From: CAKVLS01 sp045605365
Lineage (GTDB): Bacteria > Bacillota > Clostridia > Christensenellales > UBA1242
Reading direction: 5' to 3'
NCBI GenBank assembly: GCA_045605365.1
Contig: JAZUPV010000113.1
Coordinates: forward strand, 1-5,349
Length of the DNA stretch: 5,349 bases
A program made the translations under genes and the position numbers. Shown piece by piece: positions 1-5,310 of this stretch (position 1 is the stretch's first letter; every line of letters starts with the position of its first letter). A model generated the notes under the pieces. That model made no database searches and had not been told where the DNA came from. It was given only the letters and a program-made list of their open reading frames with translations.

Positions 1-182
1 CTTTTGCTAAGGGTTTTGACCTTGTATTGCTTATTGTTAAAATTAATTATTTTGCCTTGAGATTTTGCCGAAGCATAAAAGACAAAATCGTGATTGGTTA
101 AAGTTTTTTCTTGCAAGATTTTTAAAACTTCTCTACCGACAAGACCAGTGGCGCCTACTATGGCTATGTTATATGTTTTCAT
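1..182 (-). CDS. asd: Aspartate-semialdehyde dehydrogenase, N-terminal fragment (cut by window edge)
   Basis: This enzyme makes L-aspartate 4-semialdehyde from 4-aspartyl phosphate with NADPH, the branch step to lysine/diaminopimelate, threonine and methionine, in the cytoplasm. The minus strand reads ATG at 182-180 and stays open to base 1, giving 60 complete codons of a protein normally about 330-360 residues long. The start MKTYNIAIVGATGLVGREVL contains the Rossmann dinucleotide-binding loop G10-A-T-G-x-V-G16. It is followed by the 'ASAKSQGK' stretch (about residues 38-45), which matches the family's 'ASxRSxGK' phosphate/NADP-binding segment. The catalytic Cys and His lie outside the window. 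The start is fixed by the family's N-terminus beginning 6-9 residues before the glycine loop. There is no SD sequence upstream. The gene is divergent from the unknown gene at 310. The identity is recognised from the motifs; a related NAD(P)-binding enzyme is much less likely because of the ASAKSQGK match. Confidence 0.9.
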   Translation of the reverse strand, partial: MKTYNIAIVGATGLVGREVLKILQEKTLTNHDFVFYASAKSQGKIINFNNKQYKVKTLSK

Positions 183-185
183 ATA

Positions 186-191
186 AGTATA
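186..191 (-). promoter_or_regulatory. Candidate -10 element directly upstream of asd (weak)
   Basis: On the minus strand TATACT lies only 3 nt before the asd ATG, and no SD sequence is visible between this element and the start. If used, transcription would begin at or just inside the start codon, so the spacing is slightly too tight for a clean leaderless message. I see no good -35 at 16-19 bp. A second candidate, TATACA at 235-230, would give an SD-less leader of about 40 nt and also lacks a good -35. The real asd promoter is therefore uncertain. Confidence 0.25.
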
Positions 192-258
192 AATGCTAAA
201 TGTATCTTAAATGTGATAAACGTTTTGTCTGTATACAAGTTTATTTTTAAATTATGTA

Positions 259-287
259 TTGTTTTGTTGAGTTAATTATTGTATACT
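259..287 (+). promoter_or_regulatory. Sigma-A-type promoter of the 368-residue unknown gene
   Basis: TTGTTT at 259-264 (-35) and TATACT at 282-287 (-10) are separated by 17 bp, the optimal spacing. Transcription would start near 294, giving a leader of about 16 nt that just contains the SD sequence before the GTG at 310. The -10 lies inside a short inverted repeat (282-296), so repressor control is possible. Confidence 0.65.
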
Positions 288-296
288 AATAGTATA
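282..296. repeat. 15-bp perfect inverted repeat over the -10 and transcription start
   Basis: The arms TATACTA (282-288) and TAGTATA (290-296) are perfect reverse complements around a single central A. The repeat covers the -10 hexamer and the predicted start site of the plus-strand gene, where a repressor operator would be effective. It also places a second TATACT on the minus strand (296-291), which could be a divergent -10 for asd, but no convincing -35 accompanies it. In AT-rich DNA such a palindrome can arise by chance. Confidence 0.4.
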
Positions 297-303
297 GAAG
301 GAG
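296..303 (+). promoter_or_regulatory. Ribosome binding site for the gene at 310
   Basis: AGAAGGAG lies 6 nt before the GTG at 310-312. It is a strong SD sequence at ideal distance, and it is what supports a GTG start for this gene. Confidence 0.85.
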
Positions 304-309
304 ATTGCC

Positions 310-1416
310 GTGAAAAACGACACAAAACAACTTATCACCAATATATTTGACCAAGCCGCAAAAGGTTTTATTGAGATTGGCGACGAGACTTTTGGTTATT
401 GGTCATATTACAATAGATTTTATGCCAATGTCGAAGGGCAAACTAACAGCAAATTAGATCCGCAACACGTAGAGTTTCAAATACCTAATTTAGAAGTTTT
501 TGGCGACGAAGTAGAAAAATATTTAGAAACAGCTCTAGATTTTTATAAAGACGACAGAAACTACTTTGTATTAACACCCGCTTCGCACAAACAAAAGTTG
601 TTTGCAGATTTGTTAGTCAATGCGACCAATTATGATGTCAACAATCCTATACCATATATCCAAACACGTACACGACTACTTCAAAACCCTATGCATACCG
701 GAGTGTTTGACCTAGGCACACTTTGTCTTGAAGACAAATCTGGCCCACTAACATTGCATACTTTTGGGGCGATAGGCAAAACTATGTCTAACCTAGAAGG
801 ACCTTATAGATTTGAAATTGCTATTGACGACCAAAACGGCAATAGGTTTAAACTACCATATATCACATTTGGTATTGATGGCGACACCGCCTATGTATAT
901 TCTGTTCAAAACAAAAACAGAAAACAAGACAATCCTTTAGCCAAAAAACTTGATAGATATTTTAGAAAAGTCAACAAAGACGTTGACCCAGAAGACCAAA
1001 TAGCACAAGTTTCACCAAATGCACTAGTATCGCTGACTATATTTAATTCGTTTTTGCAACAGTTAGATATTCAAGAAATATACGCACCTGACTACTTGCC
1101 AATAAGATACCAGTCTAATCTAGACGCACAGCTACACCGCATCACAACCAACGACGCGGCAGAAGAAATAATGCAACGTCACGAAAGAGACCAGCAAAAT
1201 ATGACAGACAAATTTTATAATTTGTTTTTAAGATACAATCACCATTTTGACACAAGCGAAGTTGACTACAATGATCTTACCAATATGTTACACTTGCAGT
1301 TGCCAACGCAACTACCACAACAAAACAACAATATCATCTATGCGATTAGTAGCCACGTTGACGCGACCGATTACAAACAAAAAGCAGCCAATCAAACACA
1401 ATCTTTATCAAAATAA
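310..1416 (+). CDS. Uncharacterised soluble protein, 368 residues
   Basis: I do not recognise this family. The GTG start is supported by the SD at 296-303 and the promoter just upstream; the gene stops with TAA at 1414-1416. The protein has no signal peptide, no membrane segment and no obvious catalytic motif. It reads as a mixed alpha/beta cytoplasmic protein. There is a helix-like N-terminus with aromatic clusters (FGYWSYYNRFYANV, about 28-41). A central beta-rich part (about 130-200) includes the striking LPYITFGIDGDTAYVYSVQNKN (182-203). A block at 235-267 (SPNALVSLTIFNSFLQQL, then a strand ending LPIRY) looks like one helix followed by one strand. The C-terminal 80 residues are polar and rich in Gln, Asn and His, with a QLPTQLPQQNNN low-complexity stretch (330-341) that suggests a flexible tail. 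The gene is monocistronic, with its own promoter and terminator, and is divergent from asd, so its neighbours give no functional hint. Coding is convincing from length, SD and flanking signals; function is unknown. Confidence 0.9.
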   Translation: MKNDTKQLITNIFDQAAKGFIEIGDETFGYWSYYNRFYANVEGQTNSKLDPQHVEFQIPNLEVFGDEVEKYLETALDFYKDDRNYFVLTPASHKQKLFADLLVNATNYDVNNPIPYIQTRTRLLQNPMHTGVFDLGTLCLEDKSGPLTLHTFGAIGKTMSNLEGPYRFEIAIDDQNGNRFKLPYITFGIDGDTAYVYSVQNKNRKQDNPLAKKLDRYFRKVNKDVDPEDQIAQVSPNALVSLTIFNSFLQQLDIQEIYAPDYLPIRYQSNLDAQLHRITTNDAAEEIMQRHERDQQNMTDKFYNLFLRYNHHFDTSEVDYNDLTNMLHLQLPTQLPQQNNNIIYAISSHVDATDYKQKAANQTQSLSK

Positions 1417-1449
1417 AAAAAGATGAACAAATACCTGTTCATCTTTTTT
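1416..1449. terminator. Bidirectional rho-independent terminator between convergent genes
   Basis: A 14-bp perfectly paired stem (1416-1429 with 1436-1449) encloses a 6-nt loop (AATACC). The stem core AGATGAACA/TGTTCATCT is bordered by an A run on the left and a T run on the right, so it has a U-tract in both transcription directions. It sits directly at the stop codon of the plus-strand gene and 24 nt past the stop of the minus-strand VTT gene, so it can terminate both. Confidence 0.9.
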
Positions 1450-1473
1450 GTTAGTATACAAATAATATTTTTA

Positions 1474-2268
1474 TTAATCTTGACTATTCTCGTCTTTTGT
1501 TGTGCTATCATCTTTTATTATATTTTCATCATTATCATTACTAGTTTCTTTTTTAGTTTTAAACTTACTAGATAATCTTACAACAAAATCTTCTATTTTT
1601 GATTGATATTTGATGCTTAGATAAAATAGCACTCCAGCCAACACAACTAAGACTATCCATACAGGTATACCCCATCCAGCAAAAGGTATAATAGTGCCAC
1701 TACCTAAAAAGCAGGTCATAACTATACCAATAGGTCGAGTGATAAGATTGGTAACTATAAAAAATGTATATGTCATATTGGTAGCAGCACCAACAACTAG
1801 GCACAATATGTCATCTGGGAATATTGGGAAAAGCATCATTAAGAAAAATACATATTTGCCTTTGCCTAGTATAACTGACCATTTGTCAAAGTTCTTTTCT
1901 CCACAAACCCAAACGACTAGGCGCTTGCCGATTTTTCTGCCTAAAAAGAAAGAAAATAAACTAGCCAGCATTATAGACGCAAAACTCAAACCAATCGTAA
2001 TCCATCGCCCAAACACAAGCGTACCAGCAACAGTTGTCACTGCGGCAGGTATTGGCAACAAGGTCACTTGCAAAAACTGTATAACAAAAAATATCACATA
2101 ACTATATGCTCCACCCTGCAAGATTACTTCTTTTAATTGCTCAGCGGTTTTTATTTTGTCTAAAGCACCAGTAAGTAGCAGTGGCAAATATATCGCAAGG
2201 GCTATTATTATAAAAATACCTACAATAAGGCTTATTTTTAAAATAGTGTGTTTGGTTGACGTTTTCAT
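1474..2268 (-). CDS. TVP38/TMEM64 (VTT-domain, DedA-like) membrane protein
   Basis: This is an integral cytoplasmic-membrane protein of the VTT/DedA superfamily. Members of that superfamily are linked to phospholipid or undecaprenyl-phosphate translocation and membrane homeostasis; the substrate here is unknown. Of 264 residues, 1-222 are hydrophobic. TM1 spans about 10-33. A re-entrant/TM region at 55-88 contains the LPIPAAVTTVAGTLVFG signature (71-87). A TM at 90-110 ends in the conserved FLGRK (108-112). A region at 138-162 carries the family's FPIFPDDILCLVVGA motif (147-161). A segment at 166-195 includes TRPIG (177-181), and the last TM is at about 202-219. The C-terminal 30 residues (235-264) are highly charged, rich in Lys, Asp, Glu and Asn, and probably disordered in the cytoplasm; most relatives have only a short tail. 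The ATG at 2268 has no SD sequence, but a strong promoter abuts it, implying a leaderless message. The gene converges on the 368-residue gene and follows the operon terminator. Confidence 0.9.
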   Translation of the reverse strand: MKTSTKHTILKISLIVGIFIIIALAIYLPLLLTGALDKIKTAEQLKEVILQGGAYSYVIFFVIQFLQVTLLPIPAAVTTVAGTLVFGRWITIGLSFASIMLASLFSFFLGRKIGKRLVVWVCGEKNFDKWSVILGKGKYVFFLMMLFPIFPDDILCLVVGAATNMTYTFFIVTNLITRPIGIVMTCFLGSGTIIPFAGWGIPVWIVLVVLAGVLFYLSIKYQSKIEDFVVRLSSKFKTKKETSNDNDENIIKDDSTTKDENSQD

Positions 2269-2274
2269 ACAAAT

Positions 2275-2304
2275 ATTATAACACTAAAGTACATTCTTTA
2301 TCAA
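2275..2304 (-). promoter_or_regulatory. Near-consensus extended -10 promoter giving a probable leaderless VTT mRNA
   Basis: On the minus strand, TTGATA (2304-2299) is followed by an 18-bp spacer and a perfect TATAAT (2280-2275). The -10 is preceded by TGT, making an extended TGnTATAAT. Only 6 nt (ATTTGT) separate the -10 from the ATG at 2268, so the normal start point, about 7 nt after the -10, coincides with the A of the start codon. No SD sequence is present, consistent with leaderless translation. Confidence 0.75.
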
Positions 2305-2310
2305 TTAAAC

Positions 2311-2339
2311 AAAATAAAAAGAGCCTTTTAGGGCTCTTT
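2311..2339 (-). terminator. Rho-independent terminator of the five-gene operon
   Basis: An 8-bp stem AAAGAGCC/GGCTCTTT (2318-2325 with 2332-2339) has a 6-nt loop. Read on the minus strand it is followed by TTTTTATTTT (2320-2311), a typical U-tract. It starts 13 nt past the stop of the deaminase gene and lies just upstream of the -35 of the VTT gene, insulating that promoter from the operon. Confidence 0.9.
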
Positions 2340-2351
2340 ATTTATACAATA

Positions 2352-2774
2352 TTAACAATCATCAATATCTGGCAAGATTTGTGGTATGGTATAGATTTTG
2401 TAATTGTTATCTTTGTCTAAAATAATAACTTTTATATCTGGTTGTAGAGTCATAAACATTTCTCTACAAATACCACACGGTGCGATTGATTGTATCTCGT
2501 CGTTGCGTTTGTTTAGTTTAACTGCAGTTAAATATTTCATAGTTCTCTCGCCACCTTGCCAAGCATTGCTAAGGGCGATATGTTCTGCGCAACTACTGTG
2601 CCACCAACCAACATTAAGACCAGTATACATTTTGCCACTTTCTCCTACAATAACACAGGCGACTTGGCTACGATCAGACCTTTCGCCTAGGTCGTGGTTT
2701 TTCTTAACAATAGAAACACACTTTTTGTACATTTTATCAAATAGTTCTCTTTCTTCAGGGGTTATTTCTCTCAT
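2352..2774 (-). CDS. Cytidine-deaminase-family protein, divergent substrate loop
   Basis: This is a zinc-dependent deaminase of the small (tetramer-type) cytidine deaminase fold, expected to hydrolyse the amino group of a cytosine-type nucleoside or a related compound in the cytoplasm. At 140 residues its length is normal. The zinc site is complete: C62-A-E64 in HSSCAEHIAL, with E64 as proton shuttle, and C100 and C103 in APCGICREM. The 38-residue spacing between the two halves is usual. What differs is the region before the zinc site. Classical Cdd has N-x-E followed by Ala-Ser-Tyr-Gly, with Asn and Glu holding the ribose; here it is N54-V-G-W-W-H59. The Glu is missing and the loop is shorter with two Trp. 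The substrate may therefore not be plain cytidine; blasticidin-S-deaminase-like or other specificities are possible. The ATG has a GGGAGA SD (2786-2781) 6 nt upstream. It is the last gene of the operon, 16 nt after the DUF2441-like gene. The fold is near certain; the substrate is not. Confidence 0.85.
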   Translation of the reverse strand: MREITPEERELFDKMYKKCVSIVKKNHDLGERSDRSQVACVIVGESGKMYTGLNVGWWHSSCAEHIALSNAWQGGERTMKYLTAVKLNKRNDEIQSIAPCGICREMFMTLQPDIKVIILDKDNNYKIYTIPQILPDIDDC

Positions 2775-2790
2775 AATTATTCTCCCAAAT

Positions 2791-3408
2791 TTATTTTTTT
2801 GTATTTTTTATTTCGTCTAATATTTCTACTATTTCTGCAGTGCCTTCAAACAAAATTTCTTTTACTTCGACATCTTCTAGATGACTTTGTGACCAGTATT
2901 CTTTTGCCTTTTCATAATAGTAGTTATAACTTTGACCTTCTCTAGACATATACACACGACCAGCTTTAAATATTTTGCCGTTAAGTTTTACTGCTACTAC
3001 TTGAAAAGTCATATTGTCACGACCTGGCAAACTAGCAAAGTTCTTTATATTTTTTAAAGCTGTGGTTTTGTTTTGAGATAGGTACATACAATGAAATCTT
3101 GACGGGAACTCTGGAAAAAGTTTGCGTCGAACTTCTTCTATAGCGAGTTCTTTGACTATAACATCATAACCTTCAAGTTTGTGAGCGATATCATACAAAT
3201 CGTCTTTTTTCATCTTGTTAAAAACCTTGTTGTTGACACGATTATATATATAGTCACACAAACGTTCATCTTTTATCTTGTAGGTAGAGTTAAAGACTCT
3301 TTCGTACTGACCATTGGCTGTGCTGCTATCAAAAACAAGCACGTCGCCAACTTTGTAATTGCGGTCGGTAGCCACTTGATACAAGATTAAATCTTTTACT
3401 TTCTCCAT
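2791..3408 (-). CDS. DUF2441-like protein of unknown function
   Basis: The 205-residue soluble protein resembles the DUF2441 family from memory. The opening LILYQVATDRNYKVGDVLVFD (7-27) fits the family pattern 'hY.V.Tdk..k.Gd.i.fd'. The central LAIEEVRRKLFPEFPSRFHCMYLS (88-111) matches its 'EEVR...PsR..clY.s' block, and a strand-rich section at 133-175 (FQVVAVKLNGKIFKAGRVYM...YW) follows. Function is unknown for the family. The layout of an early Tyr and GD, a central Tyr-Leu-Ser strand and a late acidic stretch is reminiscent of small ADP-ribosyltransferase-like folds such as Arr; that is my speculation and no triad is proven. There is no signal peptide or membrane segment. The ATG is preceded by AAAGGAG (3420-3414) at 5 nt, a strong SD. 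It is the fourth gene of the operon, 18 nt after the hydrolase-like gene and 16 nt before the deaminase gene, so it is surely co-transcribed. Confidence 0.75.
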   Translation of the reverse strand: MEKVKDLILYQVATDRNYKVGDVLVFDSSTANGQYERVFNSTYKIKDERLCDYIYNRVNNKVFNKMKKDDLYDIAHKLEGYDVIVKELAIEEVRRKLFPEFPSRFHCMYLSQNKTTALKNIKNFASLPGRDNMTFQVVAVKLNGKIFKAGRVYMSREGQSYNYYYEKAKEYWSQSHLEDVEVKEILFEGTAEIVEILDEIKNTKK

Positions 3409-3426
3409 AGATACTCCTTTGGTTTT

Positions 3427-4002
3427 TTATTTATCTAAAGACGCCATAAAGTTTTCTATAAACTGTTGTCTATTGTTTAACAATTCTTTGCCGCTTTTTA
3501 ACAAATCTAGCTTGGCGACTTGGTCTATAAAATTGTCGACTTGGCGTCTAGTAATAAACTCAAAATCACCTTCACAATATTTAGATACAACTAAGTGTTG
3601 AGCTTGTGGCGGTATAGTGATTTTGTATTTGTCTAAAATATAATAAGTTATATAGTTATAGTCATTATAAAGTGCTTGGTCAAGTTGCTCTTTTGTCCAT
3701 TGTTCTACGCTTTCGACATAGATATATCTATAATACAAATAATCTGTAATTAAGTGCAGAAACTTGGCTCTATCTTCTGGTACTGTTATGTCCAAATCAT
3801 TGAGACATTTTATAATGTCAGTTTTGTTTTCTAATGATTGTTTGACCGAAGTGGCTTGTTGCTTTATGCCATAGTGCGACTCAAATTTGTTTGGGTCTAT
3901 ATCTGGAGCAATCGCACCGAACTCAAAAATCTTAGGATTTTCTGTTTTGTTATAGTGGCAATATTGTTTGGCTATTGCTAGGTGCATTGCTATACATGGC
4001 AT
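3427..4002 (-). CDS. Small metal-dependent hydrolase-like protein (zinc-phospholipase-C-like N-terminus)
   Basis: The 191-residue protein begins MPCIAMHLAIA and continues with EFGAIAPDID (27-36), SHYG (42-45) and KFLHLITDYLYYRYI (80-94). This order, an N-terminal 'MPxxxxH', then 'G.iaPDi', a 'SH', then 'H...D' in a helix, is that of bacterial proteins annotated as zinc-dependent phospholipase C-like or metal-dependent hydrolases. Likely metal ligands are H7, D34, H43, H83 and D87. It is shorter than true phospholipase C and has no signal peptide, so it is probably cytoplasmic and its substrate is unknown. The C-terminal half (100-191) is mostly helical with no recognisable motif. The ATG fits the family start; an AGGAGA SD (4018-4013) lies 10 nt upstream, slightly long. 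An out-of-frame ATG at 3997 and in-frame Met6 are poorer choices because His7 would then lack the conserved lead. It is the middle gene of the operon, with gaps of 22 and 18 nt. Confidence 0.65.
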   Translation of the reverse strand: MPCIAMHLAIAKQYCHYNKTENPKIFEFGAIAPDIDPNKFESHYGIKQQATSVKQSLENKTDIIKCLNDLDITVPEDRAKFLHLITDYLYYRYIYVESVEQWTKEQLDQALYNDYNYITYYILDKYKITIPPQAQHLVVSKYCEGDFEFITRRQVDNFIDQVAKLDLLKSGKELLNNRQQFIENFMASLDK

Positions 4003-4024
4003 ACAAAAATTTTCTCCTAAGTAA

Positions 4025-4708
4025 TTATATTTTTTCGATATATCCGCCGTCTTTGTTGTATCTTAACACAAAGTCAAATTTGTTGGCTTGGGTACTAAGA
4101 CAAAAGTCTCTCTGCGGAAAAACTTCTTGCAAGGTAGGGTCAAAAAACTTTGCTCCGCTTGTTTGTTTTAAAGATTCTATCTCTTGTTTTAAATAACTCG
4201 TATCGTTGTTTAGCAATAGGTCTTTGATATATCTTGCACATAAGGTATCTTCTTGTATAGGTTGTTTTGCTTCTAACCCCATACACACTAGAGATACTTG
4301 TTTAAATTGTTTTTTCTTTATATACTCTGCTATTGCTTTTGCATTGACCAAACTACCCGTCAAAACTTCTTGTGAGTTGATACTAGCATAATATATGCCT
4401 TGGGTACCTGCACTAGTTGTATGTACAATAGTTTTGCCAGTAAAATCTATATTTTCTATTTGCGATGGAGAATTGCCATAATCAAACCCCGGCAAAATTA
4501 CACCGTGTCTTTCTCCAACTAAAACATAGTCTGGGTGGAGTTGTTTTAAACTATAAGCTTTGTCTTTATCGGCTAGTGCGTATATTTTGTCTGCGCCGTT
4601 GTTAATAAGATAAGCTTCTACACTAAAAGCCCTAAAAACATCTATAACTACTGCGCAACCTGTTGCTTGTTTTGCACCATCTATTAGTTGCAAAATTTGA
4701 ACATTCAT
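4025..4708 (-). CDS. ComB-family phosphatase (2-phosphosulfolactate phosphatase-like)
   Basis: ComB removes phosphate from 2-phosphosulfolactate, a step of coenzyme M synthesis in methanogens. Bacterial homologues are common where coenzyme M is not expected, so the true substrate here is open. The 227-residue length matches the family. Visible family blocks are AVVIDVFRAFSVEAYLINNGA (19-39, for the usual 'VviDVlRAtTTi..al..GA'), LVGERHGVILPGFDYGNSP (63-81, with the hallmark GER and GFDYGNSP), and GKTIVHTTSAGTQGI (91-105, for 'tTtNGT'). A later acidic pair, E153-D154, lies in PIQEDTLCARY. The changes to DVFRAFS and TTSAGTQG look like a recurring bacterial subfamily rather than decay. The ATG is 6 nt after the Nudix stop, and its SD (AAGGA, 4722-4718) lies inside the end of the Nudix gene, so the two are translationally linked. 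The soluble product is cytoplasmic. The family call is firm; the comB symbol is withheld because the reaction is not established. Confidence 0.85.
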   Translation of the reverse strand: MNVQILQLIDGAKQATGCAVVIDVFRAFSVEAYLINNGADKIYALADKDKAYSLKQLHPDYVLVGERHGVILPGFDYGNSPSQIENIDFTGKTIVHTTSAGTQGIYYASINSQEVLTGSLVNAKAIAEYIKKKQFKQVSLVCMGLEAKQPIQEDTLCARYIKDLLLNNDTSYLKQEIESLKQTSGAKFFDPTLQEVFPQRDFCLSTQANKFDFVLRYNKDGGYIEKI

Positions 4709-4714
4709 ATAATA

Positions 4715-5260
4715 TTATCCTTGAATTGATTTGATATACTGTTCTACGATATATTTGTCTCTAGTAACGATAAATTTACTAGCGTATGCACTTTCGTCTT
4801 TGTCACAAGGGCTATCTTTGATAATATCTACACAGCCAGATATTTTTTCTAAACCTTGTTCTGGAGTTAGCCATCTTACGACAGTGCCTTCGGCGATTTC
4901 TTTTTCGGTTAGGGCTAGGTGTCCTAAGTCTTTTATCACTTTGCCTACAAATACTTGAGATAGTTGTATAAAGTTGCCGTTGCTTTTGCGTTCTTCGGTT
5001 GTACCGAGTTTGTTAACAACGTCTATTTCGCAGCCAACTTCTTCTATAACTTCTCTTTTAAATGCTTGTTCTGGAGTTTCACCTGCGTCGATACCACCAC
5101 CAGGCAGTTTAAAAACGTTTTCTTTTACTTTGTTAATAATGGCTATTTTGCCATCGTCTCTTACAACGATGCCACGAGCACCATTTCTTTTTGTTGGGTT
5201 GTTAAATTCAACTGGTGTAATACCAAAATCTTCATCAGTAAATATTTTGTTAAACTCCAC
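4715..5260 (-). CDS. Nudix hydrolase (start moved to second GTG)
   Basis: Nudix enzymes cleave nucleoside diphosphates linked to another group, using Mg2+ or Mn2+. Numbered from the GTG at 5260, the 181-residue protein has a complete Nudix box GX5EX7REUXEEXGU: G55, E61, R69-E70, E73-E74 and G76, within LPGGGIDAGETPEQAFKREV and the following IEEVG. The N-terminal 27 residues lead into the first strand (GARGIVVRDDGKIAIINKV), and a helical C-terminus of about 55 residues follows the fold. The substrate (dNTP, NDP-sugar, ADP-ribose or other) cannot be read from the sequence. A longer frame would begin at GTG 5269, but AAGGAG (5274-5269) overlaps that codon and cannot serve it. The same SD lies 8 nt before GTG 5260, so the shorter form is preferred. 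It is the first gene of a five-gene operon and is coupled to the ComB-like gene by a 6-nt gap. Confidence 0.9.
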   Translation of the reverse strand: MEFNKIFTDEDFGITPVEFNNPTKRNGARGIVVRDDGKIAIINKVKENVFKLPGGGIDAGETPEQAFKREVIEEVGCEIDVVNKLGTTEERKSNGNFIQLSQVFVGKVIKDLGHLALTEKEIAEGTVVRWLTPEQGLEKISGCVDIIKDSPCDKDESAYASKFIVTRDKYIVEQYIKSIQG

Positions 5261-5268
5261 TATTAACA

Positions 5269-5274
5269 CTCCTT
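5269..5274 (-). promoter_or_regulatory. Ribosome binding site that sets the Nudix start
   Basis: On the minus strand this is AAGGAG. Its last G is the first base of the upstream GTG (5269), giving zero spacing to that codon, while the GTG at 5260 lies at the usual 8 nt. It therefore selects the later start. Confidence 0.8.
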
Positions 5275-5283
5275 AGTATTGTA

Positions 5284-5310
5284 ATTATACCATAAGATTG
5301 TTTTTTTCAA
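5284..5310 (-). promoter_or_regulatory. Promoter of the five-gene operon (extended -10)
   Basis: A perfect TATAAT (5289-5284) is preceded by TGG, giving an extended TGnTATAAT element. The nearest -35-like hexamer is TTGAAA (5310-5305) with a short 15-bp spacer; TTGATT (5315-5310) would be at 20 bp. Neither spacing is ideal, so the extended -10 probably carries much of the strength. The predicted start near 5277 gives a leader of about 17 nt containing the SD. The remaining DNA to the window end is AT-rich with nothing else recognisable. Confidence 0.7.

Noticed and set aside
183..309. Riboswitch or T-box leader upstream of asd
   Set aside because: asd is often controlled by a lysine riboswitch, but the region is only 127 nt, AT-rich and shared with a divergent promoter, and I see no conserved stems or a terminator hairpin.
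1141..1416. Prion-like or toxin tail in the unknown protein from its Gln/Asn-rich end
   Set aside because: The low-complexity stretch is only about a dozen residues; this is better described as a flexible tail.
1694..2101. Plus-strand open frame of 135 codons opposite the VTT gene
   Set aside because: It is antisense to a clear membrane-protein gene, has no SD or family resemblance, and mirrors codon bias of the real gene.
2404..2820. Plus-strand open frame of 138 codons opposite the deaminase gene
   Set aside because: It lies opposite a gene with an intact zinc-deaminase motif and has no SD or recognisable product.
4964..5276. Two overlapping plus-strand open frames of 100 codons opposite the Nudix gene
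   Set aside because: They shadow the Nudix box region; low-complexity hydrophobic translations with no initiation signal.
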